Source: Anodontia alba
Taxonomy: Eukaryota > Mollusca > Bivalvia > Lucinida > Lucinidae
Assembly (NCBI GenBank): GCA_964016985.1
Contig: OZ024824.1
Span: 47,698,520-47,762,519, forward strand
Reading direction: 5' to 3'
Length of the DNA stretch: 64,000 bases
Position numbers and translations under genes: made by a program. Of the stretch, positions 34,851 to 47,322 are shown piece after piece. Numbering within the stretch: the stretch's first letter is position 1; each line of letters starts with the position of its first letter. The notes beneath the pieces were generated by a model. The model was not told where the DNA came from and ran no database searches. It saw nothing but the letters and a program-made list of their open reading frames with translations.

Positions 34851-37800
34851 CTCGTGTTATAGATCTGCTATCATTCCTCGATGTGTCTGCGATTGTGGCA
34901 ATGGGCGAACTACTAGTATTTTCAGGCAAGGGAACAGATGTTTCTGTGACTGTACTGGATGTGGAGGGGTCCAAAAAAGATGTCGATGCAGGTGGAATTC
35001 TAGCTGTTGTGGATGTTGAAGGTGGCTCGGTAGTTGTAGAATATGTCGACTTAGTGGCACCAGAATGTGTATCCGAGTCATTATTGGTGACTGTCGACGA
35101 AGATCCTGTCGTTGAAACTGTGAAAGCTGGTACAATAGTCATAAAAGATGTGCTTGATTTAGTGGTAGTAGCTGTATAAGGTCCAGTAGTACTGGCTGTT
35201 TTAGAAGTTCCAGCGCTTGCACGTGTTGACGCTGGTTCGGGAATCGTAGAAGAAGTATTTAGCTTAGGAGCGGTAGATTGTATGAGCATGTCTGTAGTGG
35301 TGACTGTCGTGGAGGTTCCAGCTGTTGTCGACAGAGAAGCAGGATGACTTGTTGCAAAATGGATCACCGGCTTAGTGGTGGTAAAAGCCTTATGTGAATC
35401 AGTAGTGGTGGGCAATAGCGTTACGGTTACAGCTGTTGAATCTGGTTCAGTATTTGTGGCAGTGCCTATCTGATGCGTAGTATCAGAAGGCTTAAGGGAA
35501 ACAGTGCTGGAATTTCCAGTCGTTAGAGGTATTGAAACCTGTCCCGTAGCTGTAGAAAGGTTTGTTGACTTTGTGGTAGACGGGGAGAATGAACTAGTAG
35601 TAGACTGCATTTTATATTGGCTTTTATTGTCTATTATAGATGTTGTTCCTGTCGCAGTAGTTGTATTTGAGCTTGTAGAAGGTGAAAGTAAATCGATTGT
35701 AGTACCTAATGAGTAAGTCGTTGTTGCAGTTGTTTCTAAATTAGAATCTTTAAAAGATGTCATTGTGTTAGAGCTTGTAGAAGGTGAAAGTGAATCGGTT
35801 GTAATACCTAATGAGTAAGTCGTTGTTGCAGTTGTTTCTGAATCAGAATCTGTCAAAGATGTCGATGTGTTAGAGCTTGCAGAATTTGAAAGTGAATCGG
35901 TTGTAGTACGTAATGAGTAAGTCGATGTTACAGTTGTTTCTGATTCAGAATCTGTCAAAACTGACGTTGTGTTAAAGCTTCTATAAGTTGAAAGTGAATC
36001 GGTTGCGGTACCTAATGAGTAAGTCGTTGTTGCAGTTGTTTCTGAATCAGAATCTGTTAAAGATGTCATTGTGTTAGAGCTTGTAGAAGTTAAAAGTGAA
36101 TCGGTTGCGGTACCTAATAAATAAGTCGTTGTTGCAGTTGTTCCAAAATCAGAATCTATAAAAGATGTCGTTTCGTTAGCGCTTGTAGAATTTGAAAGTG
36201 AATCGGTTGTACCTAATGAGTAAGTCGTTGTTGCAGTTGTTTCTGAATCAGAATCTGTCAAAGATGTCGTTGTGTTAGAGCTTGTAGAAGTTGAAAGTGA
36301 ATCGGTTGTAGTACCCAATGTGTAAGTCGTTGTTGCTGTTGTGTCCAAATCAGAATTTGTCAAAGGTGTCATTGTGTTTGAGCTTGTAGAAGGTGAAAGT
36401 GAATCAGTAGTATTACCTAATGAGTAAGTCGTTGTTGCAGTTGTTTTTGAATCAGAGTCTGTCAAAGATGTCGTTGTATTTGAGCTTGTAGTAGGTGAAA
36501 GTAAATCGAAAGTAGTCACTAATGTGTAAGTCGTTGTTGCTGTTGTGTCTAAATCAGAATCTGTCAAAGATGTCTTTGTGTTAGAGCTTGTAGAAGGTGA
36601 AAGTGAATCGGTTGTAATACCTAATGAGTAAGTCGTTGTTGCAGTTGTTTCTGAATCAGAATCTGTCAAAGATATCGTTGTGTTAGAGATTGTAGAAGTT
36701 AAAAATGAATCGGTTGCGATACCTAATGAGTAAGTCGTTATTGCAGTTGTTTCTGATTCAGAATCTGTCAAAGCTGTCGTTTCGTTAGAGCTTGTAGAAG
36801 TTAAAAGTGAATCGGTTGCGATACCTAATGAGTAAGTCGTTTTTGCAGTTGTTTCTGATTCAGAATCTGTCAAAGATGTCGTTGTGCTAGAGCTTGTAGA
36901 AGTTAAAAATGAATCGGTTGCGGTACCTAGTAAAAAAGACGTTATTGCAGTTGTTTCTAAATTCGAATCTATCAAAGATTTCGTTTCGTTAGAGCTTGTT
37001 GAATTTGTAAGTGAAACGGTTGTTATACCTAATGAGTAAGTCGTGGTTGCAGTTGTTTCAGAATCTGTCAAAGATGTTGTGTAAGAGCTTGTAGAAGTTA
37101 AAAGTGAATCGGTTGCGGTACGTAATGAGTAGGTCGTTGTTGCAGTTGTTTCTGAAACAGAATTTGTCAAGGATGTCGTTGTGTTTGAGCTTGTAGAAAG
37201 TGAAAATGAATCGATTGTAGTTCTTAATGAGTAAGTCGTTGTTGCAGTTGTTTCTAAATCAGAATCTGTCCAAGATGTCGTTTTGTTAGAGTTTGTAGAA
37301 GGTGAAAGTGAATCGGTTGAAGTAGCTAATGAGTAAGTCGTTGTTGCAGTTGTTTTTGAATCAGAATCTGTCAATGATGTCGTTGTATTTGAGCTTGTAG
37401 AAGAAGAAAGTAAATCGGATGTTATACCTAATGAGTAAGTCGTTGTTGCAGTTGTTTCTGGATCAGAATCTGTCAACGATGTCGTTGTGCTAGTGCTTGT
37501 GGACGGAGAAAGTGAATCGGTTGTACCTAATGAGTAAGTCGATGTTGCAGTTGTTTCTGAATCAGAATCTGTCAAAGATGTCATTGTGTTAGAGCTTGTA
37601 GAATTTGAAAGTGAATCGGTTGTAGTACCTAATGAGTAAGTCGATGTTGCAGTTGTTTCTGAATCAGAATCTGTCAAAAACGACGTTGTGTTAAAGCTTG
37701 TATAAGTTGAAAGTGAATCAGTTGCGGTGCCTAAGAAATAAGCCGTTGTTGCAGTTGTTTCTGAATCAGAATCTGTCAAAGATGTCATTGTGTTAGAGCT

Positions 37801-40800
37801 TGTAGAATTTGAAAGTGAATCGGTTGTAGTACCTAATGAGTAAGTGGTTTTTGCAGTTGTTTCTGAATCAGAATCTGTCAAAAATGACGTTGTGTTAAAG
37901 CTTGTGTAAGTTGAAAGTGAATCGGTTGCGATGCCTAAGAAATAAGCCGTTGTTGCAGCTGTTTCTGAATTAGAATCTGCCAAAGATGTCGTTGTGTTAG
38001 AGCTTGTAGAAGTTGAAAGTAAATCTGTTGTAGTACCTAATGAGTAAGTCGTTGTGGCAGTTGTTTCTGAAACAGAATCTGTCAAAGATGTTTTTGTGTT
38101 AGAGTTTGTAGAAGGTGAAAGTGATTCGGTTGTATTACCTAATGAGTAAGTTGTTGTTGCAGTTGTTTCTGAATCAGAGTCTGTCAAAGATGTCGTTGTG
38201 TTAGAGCTTGCAGAAGGTGAAAGTGAATCGGTTGCGGTACCTAATGAATAAGTCGATGTTGCAGTTGTTTCTGAATCAGAGTCTGTCAAAGATGTCGTTG
38301 TGTTAGAGCTTGCAGAAGGTGAAAGTGAATCGGGTGTGGTACCTAATGAATAAATCGATGATGCAGTTGTTTCTGAATCAGAATCTGTCAAAAATGACAT
38401 TGTGTTAGATCTTGTATCAGTTGAAAATGAATCAGTTCCGGTACCTAATAAATAAGTAGTTGTTGCAGTTGTTTCTAAATCAGTATCTATCAAAGATGTC
38501 GTTTCTTTAGAGCATGTAGAAGTTGAAAGTGAATCGGTTGTAGTACTTAATGAATAAGTCGTTGTGGCAGTTGTTTCTAAATCAGAATCTGTCAAAGATG
38601 TCATTGTGTTAGAGCTTGTAGAAGTTGAAAGTGAATCGGTTGCGGTATCTAATGAGTAAGTCGTTGTTGCAGTTGTTGTTGAATCAGAATCTGTCAAACA
38701 TGTCGTTTTGTTAGAGCTTGTAGAAGTTGAAAGTGAATCGGTTGTAGTACCTAATGTGTAAATCGCTGTTGCAGTTGTTTCTGAATCAGAATCTGTCAAA
38801 GATGTCGTTGTGTTTGAGATTGTAGAAGGTGAACGTGTATCGGTGGCGATACCTAATGAGTAAATCGTTCTTGCAGTTGTTTCTAAATCAGAATCTGTCG
38901 AAGATGTCGTTGCGTTTGAGCTTGTAAAAGGTGAAAGTGAATCGGTAGTATTACTTAATGAGTAAGTCGTTGTTGCCATTGTTTCGGAATCAAAATCTGT
39001 CAAAAATGTCGTTTTGTTAGAGCTTCTAGAAAGTGAATCGGTTGCGGTATCTAATGAGTAAGTCGTTGTTGCAGTTGTTTCTGAATCAGAATCTGTCAAA
39101 AATGTCGTTTTGTTAGAGCTTGTAGAAGGTGAAATTGAAACGGTTGGAACACCTGATGTGTAAGTCGTTGTTGCTGTTGTTTCTAAATCAGAATCTGTCA
39201 AAGATGTCGTTGTATTTGAGATTGTAGAAGGTGAACGTGTATCTATGGCGATACCTAATGAGTAAGTCGTTCTTGCAGTTATTTCTAAATCAGAATCTGT
39301 CGAAGATGTCGTTGCGTTTGAGCTTGTAAAAGGTGAAAGTGAATCGGTAGTATTACCTAATGAGTAAGTCGTTGTTGCCATTGTTTCGGAATCAGAATCT
39401 GTCAAAGATGTCGTTGTGTTAGAGCTTGTTAAAAGTGAAAATGAATCGGTTGTAAAACCTAATGAGTAAGTCGTTTTTGCAGTTGTTTCAAAATCAGAAT
39501 ATGTCAAAGTTGTCGTTGTGTTAGAGCTTGTAGTTGAAAGCAAATCGGTTGCGATACCTAATGAGTAAGTCGTTTTTGCATTTGTTTCTGAATTAGAAGC
39601 TGCCAAAGATGTCGTTGTGTTAGAGCTTGTAGAAGTTGAAAGTAAATCTGTTGTAGTACCTAATGAGTAAGTCGTTGTGGCAGTTGTTTCTGAAACAGAA
39701 TCTGTCAAAGATGTTTTTGTGTTAGAGTTTGTAGAAAGTGAAAGTGATTCGGTTGTATTACCTAATAAGTAAGTCGTTGTTGCAGTTGTTTCTGACTCAG
39801 AATCTGTCAAAGATGTTGCTGTGTTTGAACTTGTAGAAGGTGAAAGTAAATCGGTTGTTATACCTAATGAGTAAGTCGTTGTTGCAGTTGTTTCTGAATT
39901 AGAATCTGTCAAAGATGTCAGTGTGTTTGAGCTTGTAAAAGGTAAAAGTGAATCGGCTGTACTTCTTAATAAGTAAGTCGTTGTTGCTGTTGTCACTGAA
40001 TCAGAATCTGTAAAAGATATCGTTGTGTTAGTGCTTGTAGAAGTTGAAAATGAATCAGTAGTAAAAGTTGATACTGAATCTGTAGTAGTACTTGATGAGT
40101 AAGTCGTTGCGACTGTTGAGACTTGTTTAGTGTATGTAAAAGATGTCATTGTGGAAGGGGTTAAAGAAGGTGAAGATAAATTGGTAGTCGTGGGTGAAGA
40201 GTAACTCAGAGATGCAGTTGAGACTGGTTCAGAGTTTGTTATAGTTAACATTGTGTTAATGTATGTAGAATCCGATAGTGAGTCGGTCGTGGCACTTGAA
40301 GTGCAATTGGTTGCTGCTGTTGAGACGGGTCCAAAACCTGAAGTGGATCTCGTTTTTTTAGTGCTTGTAGGTGTTGAAAATGAATCGGTTGTAGTACCGA
40401 ATGAGTAAGTCGTTCCTGTTGTCACTGAATCAGAATCTGTGAAAGATGTGGTTGTGTTAGTGCTTGTAGACGCTGAAAGTGAATCGGTTGCAGTAGCTGA
40501 TGAGTAAGTCGTTGTTGCTGTTGTCATTGAATCTGAATTTGTATAAGATGTCGTTGTGTTAATGCTTGTAGAAGTTAAATGTAAATCGACAGCAGTACCT
40601 GATGAGTAAGTCGATGTTACTGTTGTCACTGAATCCGAATCTGCAAAAGATGTCGTTGGTTTAGTACTTGTAGAAGTTGAAAGTGAATCGATAGTGGTAC
40701 TAGACGAGTTAGTCATCGATCCAGTTGAGACTGGTTCAGAACCTGTACCAGATGCCGTTGTGTTAGTGCTTGTAGAAGTTGAAATTGAATCCGTAATTGT

Positions 40801-41619
40801 ACCTGAAGTGTAAATCGTTGTCGTTTTTGAGATGGGTGAAGAGCCTGTAAATAATATCGTTTTGTTGGGGCTTGTTGAATTTGACAGTGAATCGGTAGTA
40901 ATAATTGGAGAATAAGTCGCTTCTGCTGTTTTCACTTGTTCAGAATCTGTAAAAGATGTCGTTGTGTTATTGTTTGTAGAAGTTAAAAATGAGTCAGTAG
41001 TGGTACCTAAGAAATAAGCCGTTGCTACTGTTGTGACTGGTTTTGAGTTCACAAAAGATGTCGTTGTGTTAGTGCTTGTAAAAGTAGGTACTGAATCTGT
41101 AGTGGTACCTGAAGAGTAAGTTGTTGTGGCTGTTGACACTAGCTTAGAGTTTGTAAAAGATGTAACTGAAGTGTAAGTTGTTGTTGCTGTTGAAACAGTA
41201 GCAGAGTCTGTAAAAGATGTCGTTTTGTTATTGCTTACAGAAGTTGAAAGTGATTTGACAGTGAGTCCTGAGGCGTGAGGCGTAGATACAGCTGAGTCTG
41301 GTTCAGTGTCCGTAGTAGTTCCTGGAGAGTAGTTTGTTGCTGCTGTTGAGACTGGTTCTGAAGCTGCCACTTGCTCAGAGCGTGTTGATATTGCAAATAC
41401 GTCATTGATGGTGGATCCCGTTGTTGTTCCAGCCTTTGTAGAAAGTGTAGCTTGTTCAATACTTGTATTGAATTTATCTGTCGATAATTCTGTTGTTGTA
41501 TACGATATTTCTGTTTCATTATTTGTAATATATCTCGTTATCCCATTGGCTGTAAATGGCATATGTACTTCAGCTGTTGATAAAAATATTGATGGCCATA
41601 TTAATGAAAACCTTACCAT
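34851..41619 (-). CDS. Giant mucin-like Ser/Thr-rich ectodomain exon
   Basis: One open frame of about 2255 codons ending at a splice donor (CGAG|GTGACT, donor GT at 34850-34849); unspliced read-through stops at 34834. Composition is dominated by Thr and Ser with many N-x-T/S sequons, almost no Cys and few basic residues, as in secreted or membrane mucins. Residues 1-18 (MVRFSLIWPSIFLSTAEV) could be a signal peptide. Caution: ATG|GTAAGG looks like a donor and TTTTTATCAACAG at 41580-41574 looks like an acceptor, so the true 5' end may be an exon starting at 41573. About residues 150-1980 are repeats of 34 residues; flanks are non-repetitive but Thr-rich. Likely role: heavily O-glycosylated cell-surface barrier. 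Orthology is unknown. Confidence 0.8.
35690..41170 (-). repeat. Coding tandem repeat, 102 bp (34 residues), about 54 units
   Basis: The unit is centred on ETTATTTYSLGTTTDSLS with a following STSSNTTTSLTDSDS segment. Every unit keeps the Tyr and usually one Asn sequon. Units that are shorter or longer differ by whole codons (for example loss of one Thr, or of two residues before ETTA), so the frame has been preserved through many unequal exchanges. The opposite strand and other frames carry stops in each unit. This is the pattern expected of a translated repeat and differs from the 39-bp and 57-bp satellites elsewhere in the window. Units toward the N-terminal end (40000-41170) are more diverged than the central ones. 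Confidence 0.9.
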
Positions 41620-41639
41620 TTTACATCTTGTTACAAAAT

Positions 41640-42879
41640 TAAGTTGTTACTAAACATGTTAAAGGATACATGTACATTAGACTTCTGGCCAACTTTGTCC
41701 CTGTTCCCCAAACCTAGGGACTTTTGCAGATAAATATATCTCAAAGATCAGTCTTTTCTGCATCGAATAAGCACTTTGTACCTGGTGGCATAATGTATTA
41801 CCAGCTTGTTGAATATGTTACCTGTCACCAGTTTTACGTAATTCTAGTTATTTGCTAAAATATCATCCTTTCTCATTCAATAAAGCTGTTTTACAACCAT
41901 TATATATCAAATCTGAATCAAATAATGCACCAAACGTATAACGGGATTACTTTTGGTTTAGCTGAGCAGTTTTAGGTAACCTACATAACGAAAATGGTTA
42001 AAACGCTCAATAAAGGAACAGTTTTTTTCCGCAAAGAGAACACATTGATTCGCATGTATATATCTGCCTGTCTAAAGTGCAAGCATGCCTATAATTATAT
42101 AGAACTATGAGCAGATTATTGCTGTATGGTTAGTTGGTTTATTTGAACAATTCTGGGTAGCAAATGGGTTTTAACAAAGCTTGGTAGGACTGTTATTAAG
42201 AAAAAAATATCAAGGTTATGAAGATGTTTAACCTGAAAATATCACTAACATGCCCTATACTAAATGCTTAGCTTTAACGCATCTAATAAAATGAACTATC
42301 ACTGAGTATTTGTTGATGTAACAATATAATAGGCGATTAAATTGCTCCGCTGTAACCAATGTGAGATATTACTTTATTTTTCTAGGACTTCACCATAAAG
42401 TACGGATTTCGGCAAAACTAATGATCAAAATCTGCTTCAAATAACTGACATGTAGTTTTTAGTTTCCCATTTCTCGTTTCTTGTCCTCATATCAGGCAGA
42501 CATTTCAAACTTGACTGAAATACGGCTGACCGAGTCATCTCCCTAAATGTAACGCTCAGCATTTAAGTACTTAGAGATTGTTTATCGAAGTATACTTATT
42601 ATCGAAGTATACTTAGTAATGCGTGTCACGCACGTAACACTTTTTCACACGTGACATTTTGTCTTTAAAATGTTTTCCATAAGTGATGATTGATCTTTAC
42701 TTTTTTTGTAATTTAGCAATATGCCACTAAAAGAAAATCACTGTAACGTGTGTTATATTTGTTAAGATATTTTACACATTGCAAAGATAATCCAGGATGA
42801 TTTGAGTTTAATTCTGTACAATAAGTACTTTATTCCAAAAAAGGTCTTAAACTAATTTTTTTTATCTGGTTTTGTTTTA
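41640..42879. other. No gene recognised upstream of the mucin exon
   Basis: AT-rich. If the mucin exon starts at 41573, its leader exon and promoter should lie in this direction, but I cannot identify either. Confidence 0.4.
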
Positions 42880-44380
42880 ACGGTTTTAAATATGTATATT
42901 GCAAAATTAACCATTTCGAGGCTGTTTAACATATGTTTTATGGATGTTACGATGCATCATTGATACGCTGCTGAAATAATTAAATAAATAAAATGTTTGA
43001 AACGGTAGCTAAACACAATAATTTTATTTAAAATGACATTCGTTTGCTCCTCAGACATATATGCATATAAATAAGATACCGAAAGCAGATTGTTTTGTTT
43101 TGTTACATACGTTTCCTTGTGTCAGGCGTTTTGTAAAATGCGCCAACAAGATTTGAAACTATGTTGTTTTGCATTTCGGTCATATTTACAGGTAAAGCCA
43201 GAATTAAACATAAAACAGAATGACTATGAAGGATGTATAAGTGATTCTGTTATGAGGACATCTTCTCTTTCTTGTTTAAATGTGTGTTAACTTGATTAAC
43301 ATAATATTAAGACTATACTAAAGCAACTAGGATTATAAAATTTATTTTTTCTCAAAACAAAATGTAAAACTATAAACTACAATTGAAGCATATTTAAAAC
43401 GTTGTCAAGGGAAGGCCCAAATCTGAAGATTTTGAGCAATTTTGCATTTTTATGTGAGAAAATTCGGTAATAATTTTGGGAGACTGAGACTTGCTATCCA
43501 AAGATGGTCCGTTTTAGCTGATATACTAAGCTTTTAGAATATATACACATTTATTACATTTGAGTAAGATAAATTCTTCTTCTTAGTTTACAAACTTTGA
43601 CTCTTCGTTTGAAGATGTTTTGTTCTAATGGGGATGCATATGTACATTGCAAAATTATTAATTTCGAGGCTGTTTGGCATATCTTTTATGAATGTTACAA
43701 TGCATCATTAATACGCCACTGAAATAATTAAATAATGAAAAAGGTATGAATCTGTAGCCAAAAACAATAAATTTATTTAACATGACATGATTTTGCAGAT
43801 TTTCAGACACATACCCTTAAAACTTATTCATAGAAGGCGATTGTCTTGTTTTGTTACATATGTTACCTTGTGTCAGACGTTTTGTAAAATCGCAAACAAT
43901 ATTTGAAACATTCTTTCTTTTACAGTTTGGTCATATTAGCAGGTGCAGCCAGAATTTAATGCAAAACAAAATGGCTGTGAAGGATTTATAGGTCATTCTG
44001 TTATGAAAACATCTTCTCTTTATTGTTTATAACTGGGTGTTAACTTGATTAACAGAATACTACGGTCATATCAAAGCAAATAGGATTGTAAAATTTACTT
44101 GATCTGAAAGAAATTGAAACACTTTATCAGATGCAATTACATTAAATTTTCAATGCTGTCTAGGAAAGGCTAAAATCCGAGGATGTCGAGTAATTTTGCA
44201 ATATTTTTTGAGAAATTCTTTATTCGGTTACGTTCGTTACATTGTGGCAGACTGAGATTTGCCATCCAAAGATTGCATGTTTTAGCTGACATACTTAGCT
44301 TTTAGAACATATGCATATTTATAACATTTAAGTAAGATAAATGCTTCTTAGGTCACAAACTTTGACTCTTCTTTCACTGA
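42880..44380. repeat. Tandem duplication, two diverged ~745 bp copies
   Basis: Copy 1 (about 42880-43618) and copy 2 (about 43640-44380) align end to end. Shared landmarks include 'gcaaaatta', 'tttcgaggctgttt', 'tgcatcatt.atacgc', 'ccttgtgtcag.cgttttgt', 'catcttctcttt' and 'aactttgactctt'. They carry numerous substitutions and small indels. No long frame is kept in both copies, so the duplicated segment is non-coding or decayed. Confidence 0.85.
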
Positions 44381-44577
44381 ACAGACTGTTACACACATAG
44401 GCCACCAGATACAGGGTGCAAACAGCTTTTTTATTTTACACAGCAAGCATTTCTTTTTATGATAGGATATGTCTGCTAAATTTCCTAGGGTTGCAGAGGT
44501 GATCGCTATCTGGCCAAGAGTCTACATACAGTGTGCACGGAAGGATGGGTGGATAAATGGAAGCACGAATTACTGTA

Positions 44578-44668
44578 TGTATGTACAGTCAAACCTGTGT
44601 TAAGCAAACACCTAAGGAAAAGCCGTTAAGTGGCTGCTTAAGACAGGCGCTTGCTTAATACAGGTAAA
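44578..44668. repeat. MITE fragment with 'acagtcaaacctgtgttaag' end
   Basis: 'tacagtcaaacctgtgttaa' and, 60 bp on, 'gcttaatacaggta' form imperfect inverted ends around 'gtggctgcttaagacaggcg'. This is a compact hairpin of a type common among pogo-like MITEs. No coding. Confidence 0.5.
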
Positions 44669-44769
44669 TTAACACATAATTTCCTTTTGTGGAATATCTT
44701 GGGGACATGTCTGCCAACACTATTAATGCCTGAGGAAGAGTCGACGGATATAATTAATATATTTTCGCA

Positions 44770-45022
44770 TACAATCATACATACAAACATACATACTTAC
44801 ATGGCACACATACATACATGCATGCATGCATACATACATACATACATACATACATGGCACACATAAATACATACATGCATGCATACATACATACATACAT
44901 ACATACATACATACATACATACATACAAACATGGCACACATGCATACATACATGCATGCATGCATAGAAACATACATACATACATACATACATACATACA
45001 TACATACATACATACATACATC
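44770..45022. repeat. Compound (CATA)n microsatellite, probable LINE tail
   Basis: ACATACATAC runs are interrupted three times by a 'catggcacacat' phrase and CATGCATG blocks. On the minus strand it follows the 3' end of the RTE-like LINE (gacgATGTATGTATGT), where such elements carry short tandem-repeat tails. The poly-MYVC and poly-YIHT frames across it are artefacts. Confidence 0.8.
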
Positions 45023-45072
45023 GTCTGTCATTACTGACAATGACCAGTCCTAATCAATTGTGTGATGTGTTA

Positions 45073-45905
45073 TTATTTGTGTGTCCTAAGATGGCTGATG
45101 AGACCAATCTTAGCTCTAAACTGCCTGCTGCAGATAGAACAAGAGAGGTCTGAGGAAGAAAGCTCTGTTGGTGATGCCTTAGCTCTGGCTTTCCGCTGTG
45201 CACGTTTCTGCTCGGCTTCGCTGATTCTTTTTGCTTCGTATTTACCAGCTCCCCTTCTTATGAGGCCTCGCCACTTTGTTCAATCCTGTGCAATCTGTTC
45301 CCACGACTCTGTTGGTATGTTGAAATCTTTAAGGGATGCTTTGAGGGTGTCCTTGTATCGCTTCTTCTGACACCATGGGAGCGTTTTCCAACTTGTAGTT
45401 CTCCATAGAGGATTTTCTTTGGCAAACGTTCATCAGGCATTCTGGTAACATGGCCTGTCTGTCTTAACTGTGCCAATTTCAGAAGAGTATGTATACTCTG
45501 CATCCTTGCCCGTTTCAGGACTTCTGTGTCTGGAATCCTGTCTTGCTACTTGGTCTTTAGAAGTTTTCTAAGACAGCTTGTATGGAAGTGGTTCAGTCTT
45601 TTGCATGCCGTTGGTAAACTGTCCAAGTTTCGCATGCATATAATAGTGTTGGCAGCACCACCATTCTGTATACTTTCAGCTTTGTGTCGTCTGATTCCAC
45701 TTCGGTCGCAAATACTTCCACGTAGCCGGCCAAATGCTGCACTAGCTTTGGCAATCCTAGCATTGACTTCATCATCAATGTGCACAACTCTAGACAATGT
45801 GCTTCCAAGGTAGGTGAACTTGTCTACCACTTGTAGTCATTGACCTTTCACTGTGATGGTAGGCTCCTTGTAAGGCTTTCCAGGTGCTGGCTGATATACT
45901 ACCTC
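45073..45905 (-). pseudogene. RTE-like LINE, C-terminal end of the polyprotein, 5'-truncated
   Basis: Minus-strand segments in at least three frames give, in order: [69 protein letters not shown] and HFHTSCLRKLL. Then come MQSIHTLLKLAQLRQTGHVT, RMPDERLPKKILYGELQ, and finally a zinc-finger-like SCSICSRQFRAKIGL followed by HLRTHK and a stop at 45075-45073. This is the C-terminal part of an endonuclease-RT LINE; the reverse transcriptase proper is missing. 5' truncation is the usual result of target-primed reverse transcription. Several frameshifts show that it is old. Confidence 0.85.
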
Positions 45906-45966
45906 AGTCATACATACATACATACATACATACATACATACATACATACATACATACATACATACA
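45906..45966. repeat. (CATA)n microsatellite at the 5' edge of the RTE fragment
   Basis: About 60 bp of CATA, followed by CAACATACCTGG. The same junction (CAACACACCTG) follows the tract at 50557-50641. Confidence 0.9.
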
Positions 45967-46039
45967 ACATACCTGGTTATCCAGATGCACCTGTTCTGTT
46001 TTGAATTGGTTGCCCTTTGGTAACTGGTGTAATACTATT

Positions 46040-46490
46040 GCCAATGGCATGGAAATTATATTACATTTAGTCACTTTTCTTGATTTATAACAAGGATATT
46101 ACAAAATATTCTGGTTCTATCTTATCTATTGGGGAGTATTAAATATTATCATTTAATATCTTACGAAATGTTTTTTATCAATGGTTATTTACATTGTATG
46201 TAGACAAACAATTTCATTATCGTCAACTTAATAAGATGCATTGATTAAAAGTATAATTAGTAAACATCACTTACAGACTAATGGCATGGATATAATATAG
46301 CCTATAAGTTGTTCTCTTGAGTTATAACAGTGATGATACAAAATATTCTGGTCCAAGCTTACATACTGGGGAGTATTAAATGTTGACATTCGTCATCTTA
46401 CAAAATATTATTCTATTTAATTTATTTCATGTATGTAGACCTACAATTATATTCCCATCAACTTCATTTTGAAGCACAGTAAGCAATATG
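46040..46490. repeat. Tandem duplication, two ~236 bp copies
   Basis: 'aatggcatgga' begins both copies (about 46045 and 46281), followed in parallel by 'tataac', 'atacaaaatattctgg', 'ggggagtattaaat' and 'atgtagac'. Diverged, non-coding. Confidence 0.75.
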
Positions 46491-47175
46491 TAATAAATGC
46501 ACCACAATCTCTTTATAACATGGCTGTTTGGGTCCGCAGCATAAACAGTACTAATTAAATAAATGTGCTATATATCAAAATAAAAATCTATAGATTGTAT
46601 AGATAGGTGATCATGTATGGTCAATTTTCGGTATTGTCTGGGCATTTTATTTTCTTTAGGATTCATCTTTGAACCATGTTATATCCAGCCGTGATATAAA
46701 GAACCAAGTTATAGGGAAGATAATGAGTACTAACAGAAGTAAATATCACCTACAGATTAACAAGTTTCATTTTCATTCATCATGCCAAAATGCCACAACT
46801 ACTCTGAGACTTAAAGTAGATGTTAAAGTCCCAGTACATATGTTGGGACTTTTTCTGTTTTCTATTCTATAATGCTCTAAGCTTGATAATCAAGCTTGTA
46901 CATAGTACATATGATGTTATCTAATTCTTAAAATAAAGCAACTAAATTTAATTCCATTAGGTTATGTGCATTTTTGTGTGTATGTAATAATGCTTTTGAT
47001 ACATAAGCATTTAGCACAAATGCAAGTTTCTGTTTGTTATGTTTAACTTGGATGTTCTATTGCTTTTGTTTAATTTTTTCATCTTATTTGTTATGTTAAA
47101 CAACCCGACAGCCCTTGCCCTCCTCAAAGCACACTGTTTAAAACAATTTGATATAAACATACTAATAATTGTTGA
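46491..47175. other. No gene recognised; probable LINE 5' flank
   Basis: AT-rich. It may include the 5' end of the LINE that follows; no terminus is visible. Confidence 0.35.
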
Positions 47176-47217
47176 TTTAAAAATACTTTCATATAACACA
47201 CAAGGCCTGCAAAGTTT

Positions 47218-47264
<47 letters not shown>

Positions 47265-47285
47265 AAAATAAAAATAAATAAATAA

Positions 47286-47322
<37 letters not shown>

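Noticed and set aside
34745..35179. Plus-strand 144-codon frame
   Set aside because: Antisense of the 3' part of the mucin-like exon, with no independent support.
44723..45053. Poly-MYVC / poly-HTYI frames
   Set aside because: Translations of a CATA microsatellite.
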